A stretch of DNA of 9,536 nucleotides from Cupriavidus sp. (GCA_013362725.1 JABFVP010000142.1:1-9536), one strand, 5' to 3'. Positions 1-6,128 are shown, numbered from the stretch's first letter. Notes: generated by a model from the letters alone, not told the origin. Numbers and translations: made by a program.

Positions 1-1156
1 AGTGGTCGCTGATCTTGGTGTTGTCGAAGATCCGCTTGTTCGGCTTGACCCAGCCCTGCGCCAGGATTTTCTTGGCGTGCGGCAGGTAGTTGGGCGAGCT
101 GTCGGCGAGCATGTCCATGGTCTGCTTGACCGTGTCCAGGTAGTCCTCGGGCAGCGCGCGCGCGTCGGTACGCGGGTAGGTCAGGACCTTGTGCTTTTCA
201 TAAAGCGCCTGCGCCAGGCCGAGCGTGTTCTTGGCCGAGAAGCCGAAGCGCGAGTTGGCCTCGCGCTGCAGCGTGGTCAGGTCGAACAGCGCCGGCGACT
301 GCTGCGTCGACGGCTTGGATTCCTCGGTGACGGTGCCGGGCTTGTCGCGGCAGGCGGCAACGATGCTCTTGGCCTCGGCCTCGCTCCACAGGCGCGACTC
401 GCGCGCCTCGGGATCGAATTCGCTCTTCTTGAACTTGGGATCGAACCAGCGGCCCTCGTACAGGCCGGCCGCGGCGATGAACTCGGCGCGCACTTCCCAG
501 TAGTCGCGCGGCACGAAATGCTTGATCTTCTCTTCGCGCTCGACCACGATCGACAGCGTCGGCGTCTGCACGCGGCCCACGGTGGTCAGGAAGAAGCCGC
601 CGCCCTTGCTGTTGAACGCGGTCATGGCGCGCGTGCCGTTGATGCCGACCAGCCAGTCGGCCTCGGAGCGGCAGCGCGCGGCGTCGGCCAGCGGCAGCAT
701 GTCTTCGTCTTCGCGCAGCGCGGCAAAGCCGTCGCGGATCGCCTGCGGCGTCATCGATTGCAGCCACAGCCGGCGCACCGGCTGCCTGGCCTTGGCCTGC
801 TGCGCGATCAGGCGAAAGATCAGTTCCCCTTCGCGCCCCGCGTCGCAGGCATTGATCAGCGCGGTCACGTCCTTGCGCTTGATCAGACGGTTCAGCACCT
901 TCAGGCGCGACTCGGTCTTGGCGATCGGGCGCAGGTCGAAGTGCGGCGGAATCACCGGCAGGTTGGCGAAGCTCCATTTGCCGCGCTTGACCTCGTATTC
1001 GTCCGGCGCGGCGATCTCGACCAGGTGACCGACGGCGGAGGACAGCACGTAGTCGTCGCTCTCGAAATACTCGTCGTGCTTGGTACACCCCCCGAGGGCA
1101 CGGGCGATATCCGCCGCGACCGACGGCTTTTCCGCGATGATGAGGGCTTTTGACAT
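1..1156 (-). CDS. topB: DNA topoisomerase III (type IA), N-terminal 385 codons, runs off the left edge
   Basis: Type IA topoisomerase: cuts one DNA strand through a 5'-phosphotyrosine, passes a strand and reseals, typically decatenating replication or recombination intermediates. The N-terminus MSKALIIAEKPSVAADIARA begins the Toprim domain, with the conserved acid at E9 and the acidic loop CDAGREGE at 104-111. The core reads DWLVGIN (168-173), GRVQTPTLS (194-202), and LTYPRTDAR at 325-333, where Y327 is the predicted nucleophile. IAEKPS and DAGREGE favour the TopB rather than TopA class. In DAGRE the second Asp of the Toprim DxDxE is Gly, which I recall as common in TopB. The start is supported by AAGGA eight bases upstream. 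The C-terminal domains lie outside the window, so total length is unknown. It is last of the visible leftward genes and probably has its own promoter as well as read-through. Confidence 0.93.
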   Translation of the reverse strand, partial: MSKALIIAEKPSVAADIARALGGCTKHDEYFESDDYVLSSAVGHLVEIAAPDEYEVKRGKWSFANLPVIPPHFDLRPIAKTESRLKVLNRLIKRKDVTALINACDAGREGELIFRLIAQQAKARQPVRRLWLQSMTPQAIRDGFAALREDEDMLPLADAARCRSEADWLVGINGTRAMTAFNSKGGGFFLTTVGRVQTPTLSIVVEREEKIKHFVPRDYWEVRAEFIAAAGLYEGRWFDPKFKKSEFDPEARESRLWSEAEAKSIVAACRDKPGTVTEESKPSTQQSPALFDLTTLQREANSRFGFSAKNTLGLAQALYEKHKVLTYPRTDARALPEDYLDTVKQTMDMLADSSPNYLPHAKKILAQGWVKPNKRIFDNTKISDH

Positions 1157-1164
1157 GGGAAGGG

Positions 1165-1169
1165 TCCTT
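1165..1169 (-). promoter_or_regulatory. Shine-Dalgarno of topB
   Basis: AAGGA on the minus strand, eight bases before the ATG at 1156. It is one of only two clear Shine-Dalgarno sequences in the window (the other is htpX), and it fixes the topB start. Confidence 0.75.
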
Positions 1170-1192
1170 GCGGGCTGCATCCGGCAACCCGC
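1170..1192 (-). promoter_or_regulatory. Hairpin abutting the topB ribosome binding site
   Basis: On the minus strand, GCGGGTTGC (1192-1184) pairs with GCAGCCCGC (1178-1170) around a five-base loop. This gives nine pairs including one G-U. The base of the stem touches the AAGGA ribosome binding site. The structure is visible; a role in topB translation or mRNA stability is inference. No T-run follows, so it is not an intrinsic terminator. Confidence 0.5.
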
Positions 1193-1244
1193 TAATTGCA
1201 CTGCAAACGTAGTAATCAGAACGCCGGGGGGCTATGAGGCGCCA

Positions 1245-1274
1245 ATAATAAGCGCGGTTTCGACGGCGGTGCAA
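1245..1274 (-). promoter_or_regulatory. Candidate sigma-70 promoter for topB
   Basis: On the minus strand, TTGCAC (1274-1269), an 18-base spacer, then TATTAT (1250-1245). The -10 matches the consensus at five of six bases, the -35 at only three. It lies in the AT-richer part of the 158-bp thioredoxin-topB gap and would give a leader of roughly 80 bases containing the hairpin at 1170-1192. Confidence 0.35.
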
Positions 1275-1314
1275 GCCAGCCCCGTGGCGGCTCGCCTGCC
1301 GTCGCGCGCGCCGC

Positions 1315-1719
1315 CTAGGCGCCGCCGCGCCCCCCGCCAAGCAACCAGTCCAGCACCTCGGGCACGTCTTCCGCTGGCGCCGGCATCGCCGCGCCACGCG
1401 TGAGCATGCGCTCCAGCACCTCGATATGCGGCAGCAGCGTGCCATAGAACTGCGGCGTGCCACCCGCGGCCGGTTGTACCAGCACGGTCGGAAAATTCTC
1501 GATATCGATATCGCCAAGCGCATCGGCATGGGTCTCGATATCGATCCAGACAAAGCAATCTTCCGGATGGCGCGCGGCCAGCGCCGTCAGCGCCACCCGG
1601 TAGTCCCGGCACGTGCCGCACCACTGCGCGCACAGGCAAGCCACCAGGCGGCCCTGCGGCCGCGCCGCCAGGCAGTCGGCGATGGCGCCGGCATCACGTT
1701 CAGGAAAGTAAACGGTCAT
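1315..1719 (-). CDS. Small thioredoxin-fold protein with a CGTC active site
   Basis: A 134-residue single-domain thioredoxin-like protein, probably cytoplasmic because no signal peptide or membrane segment is visible. The redox motif is W33-C34-G-T-C37, and the expected cis-proline is P77 in NFPTVLV. An acidic IDIE strand (59-62) precedes it. WCGTC differs from the WCGPC of classical TrxA, and C16, C28, C30 and C55 are additional cysteines, so this is a divergent family member rather than housekeeping thioredoxin; its partner cannot be told from sequence. The ATG at 1719 is the only in-frame ATG giving a normal thioredoxin N-terminus; the frame stays open upstream but there overlaps dprA. No clear Shine-Dalgarno precedes it. 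It lies 82 bp after dprA on the same strand, so co-transcription is likely. Confidence 0.82.
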   Translation of the reverse strand: MTVYFPERDAGAIADCLAARPQGRLVACLCAQWCGTCRDYRVALTALAARHPEDCFVWIDIETHADALGDIDIENFPTVLVQPAAGGTPQFYGTLLPHIEVLERMLTRGAAMPAPAEDVPEVLDWLLGGGRGGA

Positions 1720-1801
1720 GGCATCGGAAACATGAGCTGCCCGCGACACACGGACAGCCGGCGATTGTATCGGTATTGCGCGCGCGGCCCCGGCGCGGCT
1801 T

Positions 1802-2992
1802 TCATGCAAGGCGTCGGAACAGGTTTCCGGGTAGACGCTCGGCATGGCCGGCCAGTTCCAGTTCCAGCAGGCGCGCCGCGGCGGCGTCCGGGGGCTGGCC
1901 GCTGCGCTCGCACAGCGCATCCAGCGTAACCGGATCGTAGCCGAGGGCGGCCAGCAGGGGGTCGGTGGAATCGGCAAATTCAGACTGGTCCGAAGGCTGA
2001 GCCGGCGCGGGAAGATCACAACGGACCGGTGTGGCCGGCCCCAGATTGATTTCCTCCAGCACGTCCTCGGTGCGCTCCACCAGCTTGGCCCCCTGGCGGA
2101 TCAGCAGGTGGCAACCCTGCGACAGCGGCGCGTGGATCGATCCCGGCACCGCAAACACCTCGCGCCCGAGTTCGGCGGCCAGCCGCGCGGTGATCAGCGA
2201 GCCCGATCGCGCCGCAGCCTCCACCACCAGCACCCCGTGTGCCAGCGCCGCGATGATGCGGTTGCGGCGTGGGAAGTTGGCCGGCAAGCCCTGCATGCCG
2301 AGCGGGAATTCGGTGACCACCGCGCCCCGCTGGGCAACCTCATGGGCCAGGGCCAGGTTGTCTGGGGGATAGACCCGGTCGGCTCCCGTGCCCGTGACCG
2401 CGACGGTGCCACCGCAGCCAAGCAGGCCCCCGGCATGGGCGGCGGCGTCGATCCCCAGCGCCAGGCCGGAGATCACCGTCAGGCCCGCGTCGGACAGTTC
2501 GCGCCCGAACGCCTGCGCATCGCGCTTGCCCTGCGCGGTGGCATTGCGCGCGCCGACGATGGCGACTGCCGGGCGGGCCAGCAGCGCGGGATCGCCTTTG
2601 ATATATAGCAGCGGCGGCGGATCGTGCAGGTCGAACAGGCGGCGCGGGTAGTTGTCGTCGGCCAACGTCAACAGGTGATTGCCGGGCGCACCGAGCCACG
2701 CCAGTGTGCGTTCGACCAGCGTCGGCAGTCCGTTCGCCGGTGGGGCCAGTACCGCACGGGCCAGCTTGGTCGGAACCACGGCCGACAGTGCCGTCACGCT
2801 CTGCGCCAACACCTGGCGCGGCAACCCGAACGCCGCCAGCAGCAAGCGAACAGCAACCGGGCCGACACCGGGGGCAGAGGCCAGTTGCAGCCAGGCCTTC
2901 AGGTCGTCGGCATCGCGGATGGCGCCTGGCGCGCCGGCGCCGGCAGGGCAAGGGGATGCGGCGCCGACAGGCGCCGCAGGAGAGGTCACCAA
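1802..2992 (-). CDS. dprA: DNA-processing protein DprA (Smf family)
   Basis: DprA binds incoming single-stranded DNA during natural transformation and loads RecA. An N-terminal helix-hairpin-helix/SAM-like region (about 30-60, with PGVGPVAVR) is followed by the Rossmann-type core: VAIVGARNATAQG (143-155), ISGLALGID (174-182), YPPDN (208-212), PRRNRIIAAL (241-250), VVEAAARSGSLITA (256-269), and VPGSI (282-286). A C-terminal winged-helix region (about 344-396, DPLLAALGYDPVTLDAL) matches the longer Gram-negative type. At 396 residues it is full length for that type. No ATG is available near the start: TTG at 2992 or GTG at 2989 fits, both seven to ten bases after the LysM gene stop and without a clear Shine-Dalgarno, so translation is probably coupled. 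Presence of dprA alone does not show competence, since E. coli keeps it too. Confidence 0.95.
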   Translation of the reverse strand: MVTSPAAPVGAASPCPAGAGAPGAIRDADDLKAWLQLASAPGVGPVAVRLLLAAFGLPRQVLAQSVTALSAVVPTKLARAVLAPPANGLPTLVERTLAWLGAPGNHLLTLADDNYPRRLFDLHDPPPLLYIKGDPALLARPAVAIVGARNATAQGKRDAQAFGRELSDAGLTVISGLALGIDAAAHAGGLLGCGGTVAVTGTGADRVYPPDNLALAHEVAQRGAVVTEFPLGMQGLPANFPRRNRIIAALAHGVLVVEAAARSGSLITARLAAELGREVFAVPGSIHAPLSQGCHLLIRQGAKLVERTEDVLEEINLGPATPVRCDLPAPAQPSDQSEFADSTDPLLAALGYDPVTLDALCERSGQPPDAAAARLLELELAGHAERLPGNLFRRLA

Positions 2993-2999
2993 GTGCGGC

Positions 3000-4178
3000 T
3001 CAGCGCGGCGAGGTGGCGCGGTCGCCGACCGCGATCACATTGGAAGCATCTGTGACCAGCGCATACGAGACGCCGGGAAACACGCGGAAGACGAAGGCCA
3101 GCCCGTAGCGCTCGTCCGGCAGCCGGATGGCGCGGTTGCTGTCGGTCTTGTCGGTCACGGTTTCGCCGGTGCGCGACAGGGCCAGCACATGGCCCGGTTC
3201 CACCCCCGCCTGGCTGCCGAGGTTGAGCACCACCACCTGCCTCGCGCCACCGAACTCCACCCCGCCATAGACCTTGGCGACGCGGCCGTCGAGCTGGGCA
3301 TCGGGCGCGTGCGGCACGTAGCGCAAGGCTTCGCGCGCGGGCTGTGGCATCAGCAGCGTACCGACGCCCATCTCCTGCCTGGCCTGCGTGACCTGCATAG
3401 TCGAGACCGCGTCCGGCCCTTGCGCGCCGCGCGCCAGGCGCACATTGCCTTCATATTCGGCCTCGTAGCCGAGCACGGCCTGAGTCACGGGATCGCGCAC
3501 CGGGGTGAGTGGACGGTAGGCCTGCCAGTCGCTGCCTTGCGGCGCGTCGGCTGGGATGCCGCGTGCGTAGCCGGTGTCGTCGCGGCCCAGGATCACACGA
3601 GATTCAGACACTGCGACGATGCGCGCCGAGGTGTCGAGCGTGCCCTGGTCGACCACCAGCGGGCGGATCAGGAAGGGCTCGATCTCGGCGGCAGGGATGC
3701 TAAGGATGGCGGCGCCGTCAGCGGCGCCGCTGCGCATCTGCGGCGACAGGCGCACGGTATCCCCGCCGCCGGGCGTGGTCGACAGCCACGCACGCCCGTC
3801 GCGCTGGATCAGATACAGGATCTGGCCCGGGTAGATCAGATGCGGATTGCGGATCTGCTGCCGGTTCATGCCCCACAACTCGGGCCAGCGCCACGGCTGG
3901 CGCAGGAAGCGGCCCGAGATGCCCCACAGCGTGTCGCCAGTGCGCACCGTATATTGCGATGGCGCGTTGGCGGCAAGCTCGGCCACCGGAATGCCGTGCC
4001 GGGCGCTGCGCTGGGCTTCGGCCTGCTGGGCCGGCGTGACCGTCAGGTCCGCCGCCAGTGCGGGCAGCGCGGCGGTGAAGGCCGCGGCACTCAGTAACGG
4101 ATAAACAAGAAATCTGGGGATGAACGCGTGCAGCCTGCGGCCCGACGCCGCCTGGTGTTCTTTGGTAAGATCGCGCAT
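3000..4178 (-). CDS. Secreted LysM-domain peptidoglycan-binding protein
   Basis: 392 residues from the chosen start. A hydrophobic segment at about 20-43 ending ALPALAA looks like a Sec signal peptide cleaved near residue 42-43, placing the mature protein in the periplasm. One LysM motif spans about 75-124, opening QYTVRTGDTLWGIS and closing NPHLIYPGQILYL, with tryptophans (PWRWPELW) inside. LysM binds the glycan backbone of peptidoglycan. The remaining 260 residues are beta-rich, with VAKVYGGVEFGGARQVVVLN (300-319) and GLAFVFRVFPGVSYALV (359-375); I recognise this as a conserved tail of such proteins in Burkholderiales but know no assigned function, and I see no catalytic motif. The start is uncertain: ATG at 4178 follows AGGA by only two bases, while the frame stays open to 4355. 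It is first in the leftward set, immediately ahead of dprA. Confidence 0.85.
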   Translation of the reverse strand: MRDLTKEHQAASGRRLHAFIPRFLVYPLLSAAAFTAALPALAADLTVTPAQQAEAQRSARHGIPVAELAANAPSQYTVRTGDTLWGISGRFLRQPWRWPELWGMNRQQIRNPHLIYPGQILYLIQRDGRAWLSTTPGGGDTVRLSPQMRSGAADGAAILSIPAAEIEPFLIRPLVVDQGTLDTSARIVAVSESRVILGRDDTGYARGIPADAPQGSDWQAYRPLTPVRDPVTQAVLGYEAEYEGNVRLARGAQGPDAVSTMQVTQARQEMGVGTLLMPQPAREALRYVPHAPDAQLDGRVAKVYGGVEFGGARQVVVLNLGSQAGVEPGHVLALSRTGETVTDKTDSNRAIRLPDERYGLAFVFRVFPGVSYALVTDASNVIAVGDRATSPR

Positions 4179-4240
4179 TTTCCTGACCGGCCGGTGGTTC
4201 GGCCGGATTGACCCGGGAGAGCGTGCCTGTTGCGGCGCGC

Positions 4241-4269
4241 CTTGAATTTTTGTACTTGCGCCCCGATTC
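4241..4269 (+). promoter_or_regulatory. Candidate sigma-32-like heat-shock promoter upstream of def-fmt
   Basis: CTTGAA (4241-4246), a perfect -35 hexamer for sigma-32, is followed 14 bases later by CCCCGATT (4261-4268). The remembered E. coli consensus is CTTGAA, 13-17 bases, CCCCATNT; here one extra G separates CCCC from AT. Transcription would start around 4275-4280, about 60 bases before def. The same arrangement recurs before htpX at 6122-6150. No convincing sigma-70 promoter is visible on this strand. Regulation by heat is inference. Confidence 0.5.
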
Positions 4270-4279
4270 TGCATGTAAA
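4249..4279 (-). promoter_or_regulatory. Weak candidate promoter for the LysM-dprA set
   Basis: On the minus strand, TTTACA (4279-4274), a 19-base spacer, then TACAAA (4254-4249). The -35 matches five of six consensus bases and the -10 four of six, but the spacer is long. It overlaps the rightward candidate promoter, as expected for a compact divergent control region, and would give a leader of about 65-70 bases before the ATG at 4178. Confidence 0.25.
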
Positions 4280-4289
4280 CATCCGCCGC

Positions 4290-4328
4290 CGCAACGCGGC
4301 CCGGTTGCCGGCAGCAGCCGGCGTTGCG
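4290..4328 (+). other. Stable leader structure just ahead of def
   Basis: CGCAACGC (4290-4297) pairs perfectly with GCGTTGCG (4321-4328), an eight-bp stem ending ten bases before the def ATG. The enclosed bases can alternatively form GCCGGC-AGCA-GCCGGC (4307-4322), which competes with the outer stem for 4321-4322. No Shine-Dalgarno lies between the structure and the ATG. The pairing is seen directly; a role in def translation is inference. Confidence 0.4.
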
Positions 4329-4338
4329 CCCCAGCATC

Positions 4339-4845
4339 ATGGCAAAACTCGACATCCTGACCTACCCCGATCCCCGCCTGCACACCGTCGCCAAACCCGT
4401 GGCCGCGGTGGACGACCGCATCCGCCAGCTGGTCAAGGACATGGCGGAAACCATGTACGAAGCGCCCGGCATCGGCCTGGCCGCGACCCAGGTCAACGTG
4501 CACGAGCAGGTGGTGGTGATCGATGTCTCGGAAACGCGCGACCAGCTCCAGGTCTTCATCAATCCGGAGATCGTCTGGGCCAGCGACAACCGCAAGGTGT
4601 GGGAAGAGGGCTGCCTGTCGGTGCCCGAGGTCTATGACCGGGTCGAACGCCCTGACCGCGTGCGCGTGCGCGCGCTCAACGAGAAGGGCGAAAGCTTCGA
4701 GCTCGACGCCGACGACCTGCTGGCGGTCTGCATCCAGCACGAGATCGATCATCTGCGCGGCAAGGTCTTCGTCGAATACCTGTCGCCGCTCAAGCTGAAC
4801 CGCATCAAGAGCAAGCTGCAGAAGCGCGAACGCACCCGCATGTAA
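4339..4845 (+). CDS. def: Peptide deformylase
   Basis: Removes the formyl group from the N-terminal formylmethionine of nascent proteins at the ribosome exit, before methionine aminopeptidase acts. All three family motifs are intact: GIGLAATQ (44-51), EEGCLSV (89-95) and QHEIDHL (133-139). The metal ligands are C92, H134 and H138, with E135 as general base. At 168 residues it matches E. coli Def (169). The basic C-terminal helix (about 153-168, RIKSKLQKRERTRM) corresponds to the segment that docks on the ribosome in E. coli. The ATG at 4339 gives the classical N-terminus MAKLDILTYPDPRL; an in-frame TTG fifteen bases earlier is less likely. No Shine-Dalgarno is seen. It leads the rightward set, with fmt, its functional counterpart, 154 bp downstream. 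Confidence 0.97.
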   Translation: MAKLDILTYPDPRLHTVAKPVAAVDDRIRQLVKDMAETMYEAPGIGLAATQVNVHEQVVVIDVSETRDQLQVFINPEIVWASDNRKVWEEGCLSVPEVYDRVERPDRVRVRALNEKGESFELDADDLLAVCIQHEIDHLRGKVFVEYLSPLKLNRIKSKLQKRERTRM

Positions 4846-4860
4846 GCCGCCGTGACGGCA

Positions 4861-4931
4861 ATAAAGATGTAACAGCGCGCCGGATTCCGGCCACCCGGGT
4901 GCGGCAGCGGCGCAGGGTCTGTTATCTTTAT
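4861..4931 (+). repeat. Long inverted repeat enclosing GC-rich hairpins in the def-fmt spacer
   Basis: ATAAAGATGTAACAG (4861-4875) is complementary over 13 pairs, with a two-base bulge, to CTGTTATCTTTAT (4919-4931). The AT-rich arms stand out in this genome. Inside, GCGCCG (4877-4882) pairs with CGGCGC (4908-4913); short palindromes CCGG-ATT-CCGG and CACCCGGGTG also lie there. The A-rich left arm, GC-rich centre and U-rich right arm suit an imperfect terminator or attenuator 15 bases after def, but there is no clean T-run. A protein-binding site or RNA processing element is also possible. Confidence 0.55.
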
Positions 4932-4952
4932 GACTTCCGAAGAACCACGATA

Positions 4953-4972
4953 CCGGCCGCTATAGCGGCCGG
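4953..4972. repeat. Perfect 20-bp palindrome 27 bp upstream of fmt
   Basis: CCGGCCGCTATAGCGGCCGG equals its own reverse complement. As RNA it would fold into an eight-bp all-GC stem with a UAUA loop. No T-run follows, so it is not a canonical terminator. It could be an operator for a dimeric regulator or an RNA element in the fmt leader; nothing in the sequence decides. Confidence 0.6.
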
Positions 4973-4999
4973 CGCCATTTCAGGCCACGGAAACCTGCC

Positions 5000-6013
5000 A
5001 TGTCCCAAGCCAGCCCCTTGCGTGTCGCCTTTGCCGGCACGCCCGAGTTTGCGCGCGTCGCGCTGGAAGCCATCCACGCCGCCGGCTTTCCGGTGGTCGC
5101 GGTGCTGACCCAGCCCGATCGGCCCGCCGGCCGCGGCATGCAGCTGCAGGCCAGCCCGGTGAAGCAGTTCGCCGTCGCCAACGGCCTGGGGCCGGTGCTG
5201 CAGCCGCGTTCGCTGCGCCGCCAGGGCAAGTATCCGGAAGAGGCCGCCGCGGCGATCGAAACGCTGGCCGGCCTCGCGCCCGATGTGATGGTGGTGGCGG
5301 CTTACGGCCTGATCCTGCCGGCCGAGGTGCTGGCGCTGCCGCGGCTGGGCTGCCTGAATATCCATGGTTCGCTGCTGCCGCGCTGGCGCGGCGCGGCGCC
5401 GATCCACCGCGCCATCGAGGCGGGCGACGCCGAGACCGGCATCACGCTGATGCAGATGGACGAGGGCCTGGACACCGGCGACATGCTCACGCGCGAGGCG
5501 GTGCCGATCGGCGCGGACGACACCACCGGCACGCTGCACGACACCCTGGCCGCGCTCGGCGCGCGCATGATCGTCGACGCGCTGCGGCATCTGGATGCCG
5601 GCCGGCCGCTGCCGGCCACGCCGCAACCGGAGCAAGGCGTCACCTACGCCGAGAAGATCGCCAAGGACGAAGCGCCGCTGGACCTGCGCCGCCCCGCCGC
5701 GGCGCTGGCCAACCAGGTGCGTGCCTTCAACCCGTTCCCGGGCGCCACCGTGCAGGTAGGCGACACCGTGATCAAGTGCTGGCACGCCGTGCCGCTGGCG
5801 GCGGCCAGCAGCCTGCCGCATCCGCCCGGCACGGTGCTGGCGGCCGATGCCGCCGGCATCCTGATCGCGTGCGGGGAGGGCAGCGCGCTGCAGGTCACCG
5901 AGCTGCAGAAGCCGGGCGGCCGCCGCCAGCCGGCGCAGCAGTTCCTGCAAGCCCTGCCTCTGCCGCCTGGCACGCGCTGCGTAGTGCCCGACAACGGCGC
6001 CGCGGCGGCGTGA
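5000..6013 (+). CDS. fmt: Methionyl-tRNA formyltransferase
   Basis: Transfers a formyl group from 10-formyltetrahydrofolate to Met-tRNAfMet, making the initiator for translation. The N-terminal Rossmann domain begins LRVAFAGTPEFA (7-18). The folate-site signature CLNIHGSLLPRWRGAAPIHR (118-137) contains catalytic N120 and H122, and D158 in MDEGLDTGD is the expected third catalytic residue. The C-terminal OB-like tRNA-binding domain is recognisable from about 210, with VRAFNPFPGA (240-249) and LQKPGGRR (302-309). The length, 337 residues, is slightly above E. coli Fmt because of an Ala-rich tail. The ATG at 5000 gives the standard family N-terminus; GGAAA six bases upstream is at best a weak Shine-Dalgarno. 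It pairs functionally with def upstream, separated by a 154-bp structured spacer that may uncouple their expression. Confidence 0.97.
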   Translation: MSQASPLRVAFAGTPEFARVALEAIHAAGFPVVAVLTQPDRPAGRGMQLQASPVKQFAVANGLGPVLQPRSLRRQGKYPEEAAAAIETLAGLAPDVMVVAAYGLILPAEVLALPRLGCLNIHGSLLPRWRGAAPIHRAIEAGDAETGITLMQMDEGLDTGDMLTREAVPIGADDTTGTLHDTLAALGARMIVDALRHLDAGRPLPATPQPEQGVTYAEKIAKDEAPLDLRRPAAALANQVRAFNPFPGATVQVGDTVIKCWHAVPLAAASSLPHPPGTVLAADAAGILIACGEGSALQVTELQKPGGRRQPAQQFLQALPLPPGTRCVVPDNGAAAA

Positions 6014-6043
6014 GCACCCACCCTTTTGCCGCACATGGGGCGC

Positions 6044-6077
6044 GAAGTGCGGCGTGAAGTGCGGCGTGAAGTGCGGC
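6044..6077. repeat. 12-bp tandem repeat, nearly three units
   Basis: GAAGTGCGGCGT occurs at 6044-6055 and 6056-6067, then ten bases of a third unit at 6068-6077. Each unit contains GTGCGGC, and an upstream GCCGCAC (6028-6034) is complementary to all three, so alternative hairpins are possible. It lies in the 195-bp fmt-htpX spacer, 30 bp after the fmt stop. Copy number could vary between strains by slippage. Confidence 0.75.
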
Positions 6078-6110
6078 AGACAGCGCCCTGCGCGCTACAT
6101 GGCGGATGCC

Positions 6111-6128
6111 ATTGAACGGCCGTTGAAT
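6111..6128. promoter_or_regulatory. Imperfect 18-bp dyad, possible operator, over the htpX -35 region
   Basis: ATTGAACGGCCGTTGAAT is palindromic at eight of nine base pairs, with one symmetric G-G mismatch; its core AACGGCCGTT is perfect. It covers the -35 element of the candidate htpX promoter (6122-6127), a placement suited to a repressor. No known operator is recognised. Confidence 0.4.

Noticed and set aside
104..109. TopB Toprim motif DAGRE, lacking the second Asp of DxDxE, as a sign of an inactive enzyme.
   Set aside because: DAGREGE is, from memory, a regular variant in TopB-type enzymes, and E9, D105, E109 and Y327 (residue numbers; the coordinates given here are also residues) are all present.
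2..1153. A 383-codon plus-strand frame opposite topB.
   Set aside because: Mirror frame of a gene with clear Toprim and active-site tyrosine motifs; no domain of its own.
1498..1545. Repeated CTCGATATCGAT, twice within 48 bases.
   Set aside because: It lies inside the thioredoxin-like gene, in frame and exactly 12 codons apart, encoding two D-I-E strands; coding constraint explains it.
1720..2019. Possible N-terminal extension of the thioredoxin-like protein upstream of 1719.
   Set aside because: The extension is Arg/Pro/Ala-rich, overlaps the dprA winged-helix region and does not resemble a signal peptide or domain.
2679..4097. A 472-codon plus-strand frame across the dprA-LysM junction.
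   Set aside because: It runs through two well-supported minus-strand genes, lacks domain signatures and has biased low-information composition; it is a GC shadow.
4861..4972. A mobile-element end or attachment site in the def-fmt spacer.
   Set aside because: There is no target duplication, transposase remnant or compositional break, and flanking genes are intact; an RNA or operator element fits better.
4928..6034. A 368-codon minus-strand frame opposite fmt.
   Set aside because: Composition is Arg/Gln/Gly/His-rich with no motif, and fmt on the other strand is complete and intact.
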